From: Gemmatimonadota bacterium | GTDB lineage: Bacteria; JAAXHH01 | NCBI GenBank assembly: GCA_026702745.1 | Contig: JAPPBT010000055.1 | Span: 1 to 51,811 of the forward strand | Length of the DNA: 51,811 nucleotides | Direction: 5' to 3' | In this document: positions 43,178 through 51,811 of the stretch, one piece after another | How positions within the stretch are numbered: the stretch's first letter is position 1 | How the letters are laid out: each line of letters opens with the position of its first letter | Program-made: the position numbers and the translations under genes | The notes under the pieces: model-generated | Seen by the model: only the letters and a program-made list of their open reading frames with translations | Told to the model about the DNA's origin: nothing | Database searches by the model: none

Positions 43178-43345
43178 TCCAATCGTTTCAGGTGGTACGG
43201 TCCCTGTTCCAACGACCGGATTTCGGTTGCTGGCACTACGTGAAATGCCGTATATTAACACGGGTTGAAGGCGTGAGGGCGCGAAGCACACGGTACACTG
43301 CTGCGTCAAAATCCATTTGCGCCTCGGAATGCACAGGGAAGCCAG

Positions 43346-44143
43346 ATGGACGTTGATATCGCAGCCTATTGCGCGCGCATCGGAGTCAGCGGCCCGCTGC
43401 CGCCAACGGCAGCGACACTGCGCCGGCTGCACCATGCGCACATGCTGGCCGTGCCCTTCGAGAACCTGGACATCCATTGGGGCCGCCCGATTGTGCTGGA
43501 GGAAGCGCGGCTCTTCGAGAAGCTCGTGACGCGGAGCCGCGGCGGATTCTGCTACGAGCAGAACGGCCTGTTTGCCCTGGTGCTGCGCGAACTCGGCTTC
43601 ACGGTCGACCTGCTGGAGGCGCGCGTGGGCGCGAAACCCTGGGAGGACAGCCTGCCCTGGGACCATATGACGTTGCAGGTCACCCTGAAGGAGCGCTGGC
43701 TGGTGGATGTGGGCTTCGGTGACGGTTTTCGCGAACCGCTGTTACTGGACGAGGCGAGGCCGCAGGCGCGCTCGGATGGCATCTGGCGTGTGCAGCACGA
43801 CGGCTGCGAGGGCCTGCATTCGAGCCGCACGACAGCCGGTGACTGGAAAACCGAGTATCGCTTCCGGCTGCGGCCGCGTCATCTGGTAGACTTTACGCCC
43901 GGTTGCGAGCATCACCAGCACTCGCCGGAGTCCCATTTTACGCAGCAGCGCTTGTGTTCGATCGCTACGAAGACCGGGCGGATCACGCTGAGCGACCGGT
44001 GCCTGATCGAGACGGAAGGGTTCCCGTCACGGGCTATCGCCGGCAGCGATAAACCGGAAAACGCCCGACGCCAGGAACGGGACCTGGCCGACGAGGCGGA
44101 GTTCCTGCAGTTGTTGCGGGAGCGCTTCGGCATCGAACCCTGA
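43346..44143 (+). CDS. Arylamine N-acetyltransferase
   Basis: The 265-residue NAT has a complete Cys-His-Asp triad: Cys69 in RGGFCYEQN, His107 in PWDHMTL and Asp121 in LVDVGFGD, in the standard spacing, plus PFENLDIHWG. It transfers acetyl or other acyl groups from CoA to aromatic amines and hydrazines. GGGAAG precedes the ATG. Single gene, no partner evident. Confidence 0.94.
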   Translation: MDVDIAAYCARIGVSGPLPPTAATLRRLHHAHMLAVPFENLDIHWGRPIVLEEARLFEKLVTRSRGGFCYEQNGLFALVLRELGFTVDLLEARVGAKPWEDSLPWDHMTLQVTLKERWLVDVGFGDGFREPLLLDEARPQARSDGIWRVQHDGCEGLHSSRTTAGDWKTEYRFRLRPRHLVDFTPGCEHHQHSPESHFTQQRLCSIATKTGRITLSDRCLIETEGFPSRAIAGSDKPENARRQERDLADEAEFLQLLRERFGIEP

Positions 44144-44206
44144 ACCGGGACCAGGAGAGGTGCCGGGGTTCGGACGTCACACAGATTCCACGAAATGCGA
44201 AGGGAT

Positions 44207-44596
44207 ATGAGCGAGTTAATTATTGTAGGAGACCGGGTGCTCGTCGAGCAGCACGACGGCGAGCAGCTCACCCATTCGGGACTTTACCTGCCCGCCACGG
44301 TGACCGAGAAGGAAAAGGTGGGGACCGGAAAAGTCGTCCGCGTGGGACCGGGGCACCTGATGCCCAATCCGGACTACAACGAGGGCGACCCGGTAACCAG
44401 GCCCGCAGAATCGGTGCGCTACCTGCCGCTTCAGGCCCAGACGGGCGATTTCGCCTTCTACCTGCGCAAGGAGTCCATCGAGATCAATTACCAGGAGAAA
44501 ACCTATATCATCGTCCCGCACAACGCCATCCTGGCGCTGGTGCGATCCGACGGCAACGTGCTGCAGGACCTCGAGGACCTGCTCGGTGAAGAGTAA
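44207..44596 (+). CDS. GroES-like (Cpn10 fold) protein, extended
   Basis: The 129-residue protein has the Cpn10 fold pattern: IVGDRVLVEQ, a mobile-loop-like SGLYLPATVTEKEKV, GTGKVVRVGPG and FYLRKESIEINYQEKTYIIVPHNAILAL. It is longer than GroES (about 95) because of an insert around PDYNEGDPVTRPAESVRYL and an acidic tail DLEDLLGEE. No groEL is adjacent. It may be a divergent co-chaperonin or a stand-alone relative. An ATG at 44195 is an alternative start. Confidence 0.85.
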   Translation: MSELIIVGDRVLVEQHDGEQLTHSGLYLPATVTEKEKVGTGKVVRVGPGHLMPNPDYNEGDPVTRPAESVRYLPLQAQTGDFAFYLRKESIEINYQEKTYIIVPHNAILALVRSDGNVLQDLEDLLGEE

Positions 44597-44644
44597 CGGG
44601 ATCTTAAGACCGGTTGATTAACCCAATAGAAGGAGCGTGAACCA

Positions 44645-45355
44645 ATGAACAGGACGGCGGCCTACAGCAGGGCACAGCAAGGCATACCTGTCGCGCAACT
44701 GGGTGTCGACGTGCGCGGGGCGTTTATCACCCGTACCTACACCCATCTTCTCGGGGCGATCCTGGCTTTCGCCCTGATCGAGATCTATTTGTTCCAGACC
44801 GGCATGGCGGAATCGATCGCCCGCGTGCTGCTCGGCGGGTCCTGGCTCATCGTACTGGGCGGGTTCATCATCCTGAGCTGGATCGCGTCCCATTTCGCGC
44901 ACAGTGCGCAGACCAAGGGCGGTCAGTACGGCGCGCTGGGGCTGTTCGTCGTAGGCGAGGCCATTATCTTCACGCCGCTGCTCTACGTTGCCGATTCCAT
45001 GGCGCCGGGTGTGATCAACAGCGCCGCCACGGTTACGCTCCTCGGGTTTCTCGGGTTGACGATCGTGGCCTTTCATACCCGCAAGGACTTCTCCTTCCTC
45101 GGCGGACTGCTGAGGTGGGGGTTCATCTGCGCGCTCGTGCTGATCGTGGCCAGCGTGCTATTCGGATTCCACCTGGGGACGATCTTCACCGTGGCTATGA
45201 TCGTACTGGCCGGCGGCGCGATCCTTTACGACACATCGAACGTATTGCATCACTATCCCGAAGACCGGCACGTTGGCGCGGCGCTTCAACTCTTCGCCTC
45301 CGTGGCGCTGTTGTTCTGGTACATTCTGCAGTTCTTCCTGTCCTCTAGAGACTAA
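44645..45355 (+). CDS. Bax inhibitor-1/YccA family membrane protein
   Basis: The 236-residue protein has seven predicted membrane helices and the C-terminal BI-1 signature ILYDTSNVLHHYPEDRHVGA followed by LFASVALLFWYILQFF. AAGGAG lies before the ATG. Family proteins are pH- and calcium-linked channels or protease partners; role in this organism unknown. Confidence 0.94.
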   Translation: MNRTAAYSRAQQGIPVAQLGVDVRGAFITRTYTHLLGAILAFALIEIYLFQTGMAESIARVLLGGSWLIVLGGFIILSWIASHFAHSAQTKGGQYGALGLFVVGEAIIFTPLLYVADSMAPGVINSAATVTLLGFLGLTIVAFHTRKDFSFLGGLLRWGFICALVLIVASVLFGFHLGTIFTVAMIVLAGGAILYDTSNVLHHYPEDRHVGAALQLFASVALLFWYILQFFLSSRD

Positions 45356-45414
45356 ATACACCCGGGCAGGAGGCACCAAGGCGCCAATTCATCGATCAGG
45401 GAGGAATTCCAGGG

Positions 45415-46104
45415 ATGTTCAAATACATGCGTATCAAGACTACGTTGTCCATAGGCCTGATGGCCCTCGTGCCGGCGCTGTTTGCGCTGGCTTGCGAGGG
45501 AAAGGTGGGACCGACCGGACCGGAAGGGCCGCCGGGACAGGAGGGACCGCGAGGACCGGAGGGGCCGTGAGGCCCAACTGGCACGGACGGAAGTACGGGA
45601 CCGGTAGGACCGCAGGGACCGCCTGGCGAGGTTCGGGTCATCGACCTGGACCTGATCGGCTCGTGGCGGGCCGTGGGTACGGATCTCGGTCAGACCCTTG
45701 CGCAGAACCTACGGGATTTCCTGATGAACATAGGGGGACTGGACGAAGCGACCGCCGATGCCATTGTCGCCGAGTTTCTCAAGGAAATCGAAGCAGACCT
45801 GGCGAACTCGTCCCTCGGGACATTGACGCTGAACGCCGACGCCACCGCCTCCAATCACCTGGATGAATCGGCCGTGTGGTCGGCCAACGGCAGCATTCTG
45901 GTCCTGAAACAGGACGACACCGTCGTTTTTCTCGGCAATTACGTGGTCGAGAACGACCGCCTGACCCTGACCCTGACCAGGGATCATGTGCTGCAGTTGA
46001 TCCAGGCCGGTTCCGAAGAACCCCCGACGCAGGACGAGCTGATGCTCTTCGACGTAGTTTTCGGTGAGGATGGCGGGATCAGCTTCTTCTTCGAACGGGA
46101 TTAG
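45415..46104 (+). pseudogene. Collagen-like lipoprotein gene with an in-frame TGA at codon 52
   Basis: An ATG with GGGAGGAA upstream opens a frame with a lipoprotein signal (ALFALAC, Cys25), then Gly-X-Y triplets. TGA at 45568-45570 sits where a Y residue is expected (GP, stop, GPTGTDG), and the same frame continues through more triplets into a 160-residue C-terminal domain ([20 protein letters not shown]...) ending at 46104. A single base change (CGA to TGA) explains it. The C-terminal domain is homologous to the intact lipoprotein at 49516-50049. It may be a recent nonsense mutation, read-through, phase-variable loss or sequencing/assembly error. An internal start at 45673 is possible but has no clear Shine-Dalgarno. 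Confidence 0.82.
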
Positions 46105-46211
46105 CCCAGAACGCCGCGTTCATCGCTCACCGTTTTCACCGGACCGCGTTCATAGCAACCTTAGTAATCTTAGTAACCGGACCGCGGGCGGTGTCATCAG
46201 AAAAGGTACGC

Positions 46212-46811
46212 ATGCACCCCAGAATCAGGACCATCGGCAGGGAAGTCGTTTCCTTCGGGCTCATCGCGCTGGTCCTGCTGGCGGCCCGGTCTACCCTTGC
46301 CGACCACTATACCGTCCCATCCGGTTCCATGGAATACACGCTCCTACCGGGGGACCGGATCTTCGTGGCCAAGTACACCTACGGCTTCCGGATTCCTTTC
46401 ACGGACTGGAAGCTCACCGAGGGACGGGAAGTGGAACGGGGCGAGGTGGTGGTCTTCGATTCGCCCGTGGAAGACATCCGCCTGGTGAAGCGGATCGTCG
46501 GCGTGGGAGGCGACACCGTGTCTATCCGCGGGGGACAGGTTTCCATCAACGGCACGACGATGGGTTCCTACACGGATATGCGGGAGGAGTTCTACGGCGA
46601 ACGCCGGGTCCGTCTGAACCTCAGTTACAGCGGGGGGGAGGACTACGGTCCGGAAGTCATTCCCCCCGGGTATCTCCTGGCCATCGGAGACGCCCGGGGG
46701 AACAGCAAGGACGGCCGGGTCTTCGGATTCATCTCAAAAGACGCGGTCTACGGCCGGGCCGTGTCCGTCTACTACCGCGACGGCGAAGGCCTCTGCTGGC
46801 TGAAGCTGTAG
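46212..46811 (+). CDS. lepB: Signal peptidase I
   Basis: This is a 199-residue type I signal peptidase with one N-terminal membrane anchor (about 10-28). The catalytic Ser39 is in VPSGSMEYTLLPGD and the general-base Lys93 in LVKRIVGVGGDTV; the GDARGNSKDGR box closes the site. The ATG at 46212 follows AAAAGG and is preferred to the GTG at 46191. It cleaves signal peptides of exported proteins. Confidence 0.95.
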   Translation: MHPRIRTIGREVVSFGLIALVLLAARSTLADHYTVPSGSMEYTLLPGDRIFVAKYTYGFRIPFTDWKLTEGREVERGEVVVFDSPVEDIRLVKRIVGVGGDTVSIRGGQVSINGTTMGSYTDMREEFYGERRVRLNLSYSGGEDYGPEVIPPGYLLAIGDARGNSKDGRVFGFISKDAVYGRAVSVYYRDGEGLCWLKL

Positions 46812-46857
46812 CGGAACGCGGGACCGGGTGAGCACCGGCCCCGGTTGACCGTGGGTC

Positions 46858-49224
46858 CTACTGCGTTTCCGTCTTCGTTTCCCCTGCCTCTTCCTTCTCT
46901 CTCTCTTCCGCGCGCTGCTGACGCTGCATTGGGTTTTCCGGCGTCCTGAATCGCTGCTTGAACAACTGGAAACGCGTCGGTTTCGATTGCGGCGGCCAGA
47001 CGTTGTTGCTCAGATCGGTATCCGCGGTCTCCAGGAAGGGATCGAGGGTGATCCTCTCCACCGGTTGGTCCATGACGAACACCTTGGTCACGCTGTCGTC
47101 CCGGTACCGCCATATCTCCGCCGGAATCCGCTGCACTTCCTTCGTGCCGTCCTCGAGCTCAAACTCCAGGATCACCGGCATGACCAGCCCGCCGACGTTC
47201 TCGAAAGTCAGTTCGTAGAAGTGCTTGCCGCTTTCCAGGATGGCCAGGTCCTCTGGGGTCAGGCTTTCCAGATAGCTTTCATACTCGTCCTGGTCGAGGA
47301 TGGAAACCTCGAAGGGATCGTACCTGTTGTAGAAATCGACCAGCGTCGAGTCCTGCGCGACCATCGGGTCCGTGATATCGGTCCGGTTGCGCGCGTAGCT
47401 GATCCCGCGGTTCTCCTCTTCCCGGTCCGTCCGGGCGATCTCCTTCTCCACCTCCGGATCCCGCGTATTGATCTGGAACCACTTCACGTCGCCCAACCCG
47501 AGATCCACGTGGTCCGTGCTGTAGAACCACCCGCGCCAGAACCAGTCCAGGTCCACCGCGGACGCGTCTTCCATGCTGCGGAAGAAATCCTCGGGGGAAG
47601 GATGCTTGAACATCCAGCGCTGTGAATAGCTGCGGAAGGCATGGTCGAAGAGTTCCCGGCCCATGACGGTCTCCCGGAGGATGTTCAGCGCGGTAGCGGG
47701 CTTGCCATAGGCGTTGGGCCCGAGCTGGAACACAGACTCCGAATTGGTCATGATGGGGGATATGCGCTCCACGTCACCCTTCATGTAATTCACGATCTGG
47801 TGGGCGGGTCCGCGGCGGGAAGGATACTCGGTATCCCATTCCTGTTCGGCCAGGTACTGGAGAAAGGTGTTCAGCCCCTCGTCCATCCACGTCCACTGCC
47901 GCTCGTCCGAATTGACGATCATGGGGAAGTAGTTGTGGCCGACCTCGTGGATGATCACGCTGATCATGCCGTACTTCGTCCGCTCGCTGTAGGTGCCGTC
48001 CGGTTCCGGCCGGCCGCCGTTGAAGCAGATCATCGGGTATTCCATGCCGATGCGGTTCGTGTGCACGGAAATCGACGTGGGATAGGGATAGTAGAAGGTG
48101 TACTTCGAATAGACGTCCATCGTATGGGCGACCACCTTCGTGGAATACCGTTCCCACAAGGGGTTGCCCTCCTTGGGATAGAAGGACATGGCCATGACGT
48201 GCTGGGGGCCGGACATGACGCCCATGGCGTCCCAGATGAACTTTCGGGAACTGGCGAAGGCGAAGTCACGCACGTTATCGCCATGGAAAACCCAGGTCTT
48301 CTTCTCGGTCGCACGGCTCTTCTCCGCTTCGATGGCCTCCGCTTCGGTCACGATCATGACGGGCTCGTCCGCCGTCCTGGACCGCTCGAAACGTGCCTGC
48401 TGCTCGTCGGTCAGCACGTCCTTCGGGTTCTGGAGCACGCCGGTCGCCGCGACGATATGGTCGGCCGGCACGGTAATGCTGACCTTGTAGTCGCCGAAAG
48501 GCAGGGTGAACTCGCCCCGGCCGAGGAACTGCTTGTTCTGCCAGCCTTCGACCTCGTTATACACCGCCATGCGGGGGAAGTACTGGGCGATGGCGTAGAG
48601 ATAGTTGTCGTCTTCCTCGAAGTACTCGAAACCGGAACGGCCGCCGATCTTCATCCGGTCGTTGATGTTGTACCACCATTTGATCTTGAACGTGAAGGAC
48701 CGACCGGGACGGAGCGGCTCGGGGATATCCACGCGCATCATCGTATTGTTGATGGTATGGGGCAGCGGGTTGTCGCGCCGGTCCCGCACCCACTCGATCT
48801 TGAAGCCGCCGTCGAAGTCGTTCAGCAGCCTGCGCAGCTGGGCGAAACTCATCTGCCCCGAAACCCGGCTGCCCGCGATCTTGCGCGTGTCCGAGTCCAG
48901 TGCCCTCACGTTCTGGTCGAGCTGCACCCAGAGGTAGGCCAGTTCGTCGGGCGAGTTGTTGTGGTAGGTGATGACCTCGGTGCCGTAGAGACGCTGCGTC
49001 TCGTCGTCGAGCTCGATCTCCATCTCGTAATCCGCCTCGTTCTGCCAGTACTGGTGGCCCGGCGCGCCGGAAGCGGTCCGGTACACGTTCGGCGTCGGGG
49101 CTTCCTGCTTGATCTGGCGGAACTTGCTCCGATTGATCGATTCAGGGCCCTTCTGGGCTATCACGGAGGTGGAAAGGCACGCGATGCTCAACGCGTACAC
49201 GTAGAATAGAAGGCGTTTCGCCAT
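46858..49224 (-). CDS. Secreted M1 family metallopeptidase
   Basis: The 788-residue protein has a signal peptide (residues 1-23, cut near VIAQ). The zinc site is HEVGH (His426, His430) with Glu449 18 residues later in WMDEGLN, the M1 spacing. The exopeptidase GAMEN motif is replaced by GMEYP. A long N-terminal beta domain and a C-terminal acidic/charged tail (about 40 residues rich in Glu, Lys, Arg) flank it. AGGAGA precedes the ATG. Likely a periplasmic or outer-surface aminopeptidase used in protein scavenging. Confidence 0.94.
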   Translation of the reverse strand: MAKRLLFYVYALSIACLSTSVIAQKGPESINRSKFRQIKQEAPTPNVYRTASGAPGHQYWQNEADYEMEIELDDETQRLYGTEVITYHNNSPDELAYLWVQLDQNVRALDSDTRKIAGSRVSGQMSFAQLRRLLNDFDGGFKIEWVRDRRDNPLPHTINNTMMRVDIPEPLRPGRSFTFKIKWWYNINDRMKIGGRSGFEYFEEDDNYLYAIAQYFPRMAVYNEVEGWQNKQFLGRGEFTLPFGDYKVSITVPADHIVAATGVLQNPKDVLTDEQQARFERSRTADEPVMIVTEAEAIEAEKSRATEKKTWVFHGDNVRDFAFASSRKFIWDAMGVMSGPQHVMAMSFYPKEGNPLWERYSTKVVAHTMDVYSKYTFYYPYPTSISVHTNRIGMEYPMICFNGGRPEPDGTYSERTKYGMISVIIHEVGHNYFPMIVNSDERQWTWMDEGLNTFLQYLAEQEWDTEYPSRRGPAHQIVNYMKGDVERISPIMTNSESVFQLGPNAYGKPATALNILRETVMGRELFDHAFRSYSQRWMFKHPSPEDFFRSMEDASAVDLDWFWRGWFYSTDHVDLGLGDVKWFQINTRDPEVEKEIARTDREEENRGISYARNRTDITDPMVAQDSTLVDFYNRYDPFEVSILDQDEYESYLESLTPEDLAILESGKHFYELTFENVGGLVMPVILEFELEDGTKEVQRIPAEIWRYRDDSVTKVFVMDQPVERITLDPFLETADTDLSNNVWPPQSKPTRFQLFKQRFRTPENPMQRQQRAEEREKEEAGETKTETQ

Positions 49225-49344
49225 GGATGGTCTCCTGGTTTCTTAAAGTGTTGCGTTTCAGTCAATACAGATCGATATGAATTATGAAATATATGGATTG
49301 GACGGGCGCGTGTAAAGAATCATCCGGGGGGACGAAGGACGGGG

Positions 49345-49411
49345 GCGCGTGCCGGAGGACGGGGACGGAGGTCGCGTGCCGGGGACGGGAAGCGCGTGCC
49401 GGAGGACGGGG
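49345..49411. repeat. 20-bp direct repeats in the gap after the M1 gene
   Basis: GCGCGTGCCGGAGGACGGGG occurs at 49345-49364 and 49392-49411, with a partial copy (TCGCGTGCCGG) at about 49372. The 291-base gap between 49225 and 49515 holds no other recognisable element. Confidence 0.8.
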
Positions 49412-49515
49412 CGCACGCCGGGCGGCGCAAGGCTGAACGAATGGACGACGCAGTCCACATGGGACAACACGGCCCGCGTCTGGTTCGCGTTGGCTTGCTC
49501 CAATCAATAAACTAC

Positions 49516-50049
49516 CTACCCCTTGGCGAAATACATGGTCACGACCTCTATATCCTTGAACATGATTCTCAGCAGTTCCGCTTCCTCCTCGTCCTCTGCT
49601 TCAAGACCCGCGGTAGCCAGCAGCGCAGCAATTGGAAACTGGAGTGACAGCGTGGTGTCCGTAACCGTGTAACCCACGCTGAACGTCTCGCCGTCTGATG
49701 TGGTGACGTTGATTCGATTGCCGGACACCTGGAACCGGTCTGGCGGTTCGTTATCGAAAACCACGGTGCCGTCGGCCCTGAAGTGGAGGGTAACGGCGAA
49801 TGTAACATTGGTATCACCAAGCATGTCGGCTATCACCATGTCGGCCTGGCTTGCAGTCAGGCCCTCCCCGACAAGGTACTCCCGCAGGTTGGCCGCCAGT
49901 TTGGCATCGAAATCGTTCCCCGTATATCTCCATGTGCCGATCAGTTTGGCGGCAGGATCCGGTTCCGGGGTAGGCGTCGGGGCCGTTGGCATGTCGTCAT
50001 CGCCACAGGCCAGTGTGAACATGACGGTCAGCATCAGTAGAACGCGCAT
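49516..50049 (-). CDS. Small lipoprotein, paralogue of the collagen-like lipoprotein C-terminus
   Basis: This 177-residue lipoprotein has signal MRVLLMLTVMFTLAC (Cys15), then a Thr/Pro linker (about 22-31) and a globular domain. AGGAG lies before the ATG at 50049. Its domain LIGTWRYTGNDFDAKLAANLREYLVGEGLTAS aligns with [32 protein letters not shown] of the gene at 45415-46104, and both end in a short aromatic/acidic strand. The domain looks like a lipocalin/calycin-type small barrel (the LxGxW start), which is inference. Function unknown. Confidence 0.85.
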   Translation of the reverse strand: MRVLLMLTVMFTLACGDDDMPTAPTPTPEPDPAAKLIGTWRYTGNDFDAKLAANLREYLVGEGLTASQADMVIADMLGDTNVTFAVTLHFRADGTVVFDNEPPDRFQVSGNRINVTTSDGETFSVGYTVTDTTLSLQFPIAALLATAGLEAEDEEEAELLRIMFKDIEVVTMYFAKG

Positions 50050-50485
50050 GTCATATCTCCTGCGGGAAGGTCCCGCCAAACTCTCGCGGGAGGATGGGTA
50101 TTCCGATCTGGTTTGTCGCCTGGTATACCCGTTTCCTACGGGGTGCTGCCTGGCTACTCGATTTGTACCTGAAGATACATGCTTTGGGTTCGTAAATCGA
50201 ACTGTTTTATACCTTTACTATGACAATACCGTGATTTTGTCCGATTATGCATGATTCAGGAAGTTATCCTTTAATGAGGTCGCAGACCGTTTACGTCCCG
50301 GTCGAAGACGCTATGGATAACCCCCGCGGACATCGAGGCAGGCATAGGGCAAGATCCGACAAAAGATTCGAGTTGCCTGCCTTGCCGAAATCGGATAACT
50401 TCGGTGCTCGGGGACGACCCGAAATTCGTGTCGCGCAGTGGCGTGGTGCGTAGTGTCACGCTGCGCCGGCATATGGGAGGAGCCG
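50050..50485. other. Intergenic region without a convincing gene
   Basis: This 436-base interval between divergent genes is AT-rich from about 50150 to 50280. It presumably holds promoters for both genes, but I cannot place a good -35/-10 pair. Short open frames here have no Shine-Dalgarno or family resemblance. Confidence 0.6.
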
Positions 50486-51040
50486 ATGAAGTGGTTACAC
50501 ACCTGGATGGCCGTGTCGAGTACGCTGCTGGCCGGTGGACTCCTTCTGACGGTCGACGCGGAAAGCGCAGCCCGTTCCATGGGAGCAACGCGCCACGCGG
50601 CCCATCCATTCTACATCAGCGTCTGCCAGGTCGATCACAACGCCGATACCGGCGCGCTGGAGATGTCTTTTCGCATCTTCATGGACGACCTTGAACTGGC
50701 CCTGGAAACGATGGGCACAGAACGGTTGCACCTGGGCACGGAGCGCGAGGCCGAAAAGGCGGACATCTACATCGGCCGGTATCTCGCTCGCCACGTCGTT
50801 ATCGAGATAAACGGACGTCGCGTCAGCGCCGCCTTTCTCGGGAAAGAAGTGGACCCGGACGCGATCTGGTGTTACGTGGAGGTCGAGAACATCCCGGTGC
50901 TGGAATCGATGACCATGACGAATTCGCTGCTCCTCGAGACGTTCGAAGACCAGGTCAATCTCGTGCACGTCAATGCCAACGGCCAGAAGAAGAGCCTGGT
51001 CTTCGACAACCAGCAGGTCACGCAGACCCTGGACTTCTGA
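50486..51040 (+). CDS. DUF6702-like exported protein
   Basis: The 184-residue protein starts at an ATG preceded by GGGAGGAG. It has an N-terminal signal peptide (about 1-27, ending near VDAES), then HPFYISVCQVDHNADTGALEMSFRIFMDDLE, the hallmark beginning of the DUF6702 family. The rest is predicted beta-rich, with Cys and His residues kept near the N-terminal strand. Often found beside M1 peptidases, as here (the M1 gene is 1.3 kb upstream on the other strand). Function unknown. Confidence 0.82.
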   Translation: MKWLHTWMAVSSTLLAGGLLLTVDAESAARSMGATRHAAHPFYISVCQVDHNADTGALEMSFRIFMDDLELALETMGTERLHLGTEREAEKADIYIGRYLARHVVIEINGRRVSAAFLGKEVDPDAIWCYVEVENIPVLESMTMTNSLLLETFEDQVNLVHVNANGQKKSLVFDNQQVTQTLDF

Positions 51041-51081
51041 GCCGGATTCCGGGTTCCCTGCCACAACCATCATCCCGGACC

Positions 51082-51600
51082 ATGCCGAAGCACAAGCGAA
51101 ATGCAGCCCGCATCGTCGACCTGGAAGAGTTTCCCGGCCTGGGGTCCAGAGAAGATCTGGGCGCCATCGTGGCCACTTCCGGCGGGTACGATCCGCTCCA
51201 TCCCGGCCACGTCTCCTGCCTGCTGGAGTCGTCCGCCCATGGCGATACCCTGGTCGTCATCGTCAACGGCGACGGTTTTCTCCGCCGCAAGAAGGGTAAG
51301 CCCTTCATGGATCTCAGGGCCCGTTGCCAGGTGGTCTCCTGTATCCGCGGCGTGGATTTCGTCATACCTTTTGAAATAGAAGACGACGATACGGTCTGCG
51401 AGGCCCTGAGGGTGATCCGGCCCCGCGTGTTCACCAAGGGCGGAGACCGGACCGGCATGTCCAACATCCCCGAGTGGAGCGTATGCAAGGAACTCGGCAT
51501 CGAAGTGATTTCGGGGGTGGGGTTGGACAAGGCCTGGAGCAGTTCCGACTACCTGGAATCGTGGGGACGGTTCTGGTCCGGTCGCGCGGACCGCGGGTAG
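51082..51600 (+). CDS. Cytidylyltransferase-like nucleotidyltransferase
   Basis: The 172-residue protein has the Rossmann-like nucleotidyltransferase motif GGYDPLHPGHVSCLLES with the HxGH box (HPGH), GDTLVVIVNGD, RRKKGKPFMDLRAR and the VFTKGGDRT strand. The usual C-terminal ISSTxxR is absent and reads AWSSSDYLE. Related to RfaE/GCT-type enzymes that activate sugar phosphates or alditol phosphates with CTP or ATP. Substrate unknown. Confidence 0.87.
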   Translation: MPKHKRNAARIVDLEEFPGLGSREDLGAIVATSGGYDPLHPGHVSCLLESSAHGDTLVVIVNGDGFLRRKKGKPFMDLRARCQVVSCIRGVDFVIPFEIEDDDTVCEALRVIRPRVFTKGGDRTGMSNIPEWSVCKELGIEVISGVGLDKAWSSSDYLESWGRFWSGRADRG

Positions 51601-51701
51601 GCCCATGTGGCGTAATTGTTGCTTGTCCCGTGTCCTGGGCCATCTTATAATCCCGGTACACGAGCCTCACCCGGTTTCTCCCGGATGACCCGGAGGACAG
51701 C

Positions 51702-51811
51702 ATGGCCAGCAGATACCGCGCCGCCGTGATCGGCCTCGGCCGCATGGGGAGCACATTCGACGACTCATGCGCCATCGCAAAACCGGACGCAGCCTCTCTC
51801 GCACCGCCAGC
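51702..51811 (+). CDS. Gfo/Idh/MocA-type oxidoreductase, N-terminal fragment (truncated by window edge)
   Basis: An ATG preceded by GGAGGA opens a frame encoding YRAAVIGLGRMGSTFDD, the first Rossmann strand and loop of a Gfo/Idh/MocA oxidoreductase. Only 36 codons are present, so the family call rests on the dinucleotide motif. Confidence 0.65.
   Translation, partial: MASRYRAAVIGLGRMGSTFDDSCAIAKPDAASLAPP

Noticed and set aside
45568-45570. TGA read as selenocysteine
   Set aside because: It sits in a Gly-X-Y repeat with no redox motif, and no clear SECIS-like hairpin follows; a nonsense change or error is simpler.

Overview
This is a GC-rich bacterial chromosome segment from what looks like an uncultivated, free-living or host-associated lineage. 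The mix of genes (three enolase-superfamily dehydratases, two phytanoyl-CoA dioxygenase-type proteins, a sulfatase, NHL-repeat proteins, Gfo/Idh oxidoreductases, an M1 peptidase, small lipoproteins) reminds me of marine or sponge-associated Latescibacterota/Poribacteria/Gemmatimonadota genomes. That taxonomic guess is inference only and no marker gene here settles it. Stop codons, the tRNA and ribosome-binding sites are those of ordinary bacterial code 11.

Layout. 1-3 kb: the start of a collagen-like lipoprotein (minus strand, runs off the left edge), a SelA-fold PLP enzyme, a thiamine-binding-family protein and an aldo/keto reductase. 3-8.8 kb: a plus-strand run of dioxygenase, sulfatase, alpha/beta hydrolase, membrane desaturase and enolase-superfamily enzyme. 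8.9-16.9 kb: small housekeeping or membrane genes (phosphoesterase, DoxX, Gfo/Idh, TM2, DUF805), a second enolase-superfamily enzyme, a long NHL-repeat protein and a PatB/MalY-type C-S lyase. 32.4-39.3 kb: solute:sodium symporter with its small partner, an NHL protein, an SDR and a four-gene catabolic operon. 39.5-51.8 kb: heme A synthase, tRNA-Trp, an arginase-fold protein, a CoA-transferase, an arylamine N-acetyltransferase, a GroES-like protein, a BI-1 protein, signal peptidase I, an M1 peptidase, small lipoproteins and a nucleotidyltransferase.

The centrepiece is 17.15-32.32 kb, a ribosomally synthesised, post-translationally modified peptide (RiPP) cluster. It encodes a flavin-dependent halogenase homologue, a short membrane-fusion-type protein, a C39 peptidase/ABC exporter plus a second long ABC protein (the pair typical of nitrile-hydratase-leader-peptide, NHLP, systems), a protein that fuses an NHLP leader to an alpha/alpha-toroid domain, an AlkB-type membrane hydroxylase fused to a degenerate GlnE-like domain, a fused cyclodehydratase/YcaO enzyme and a protein of unknown function. 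Convergent to them, behind a near-consensus sigma70 promoter and a strong Shine-Dalgarno, is an 83-residue NHLP precursor whose core is apparently just Leu-Cys-Cys-Cys-Trp. The simplest reading is a tiny azole/azoline peptide with up to three Cys-derived heterocycles and a C-terminal Trp that is a candidate for halogenation or hydroxylation, exported and cut by the C39 transporter. The chemistry is inferred from gene families, not shown by the sequence.

A second theme is short tandem repeats of about 16-38 bp at gene ends. Several start inside the last codons of a gene and run across its stop codon.
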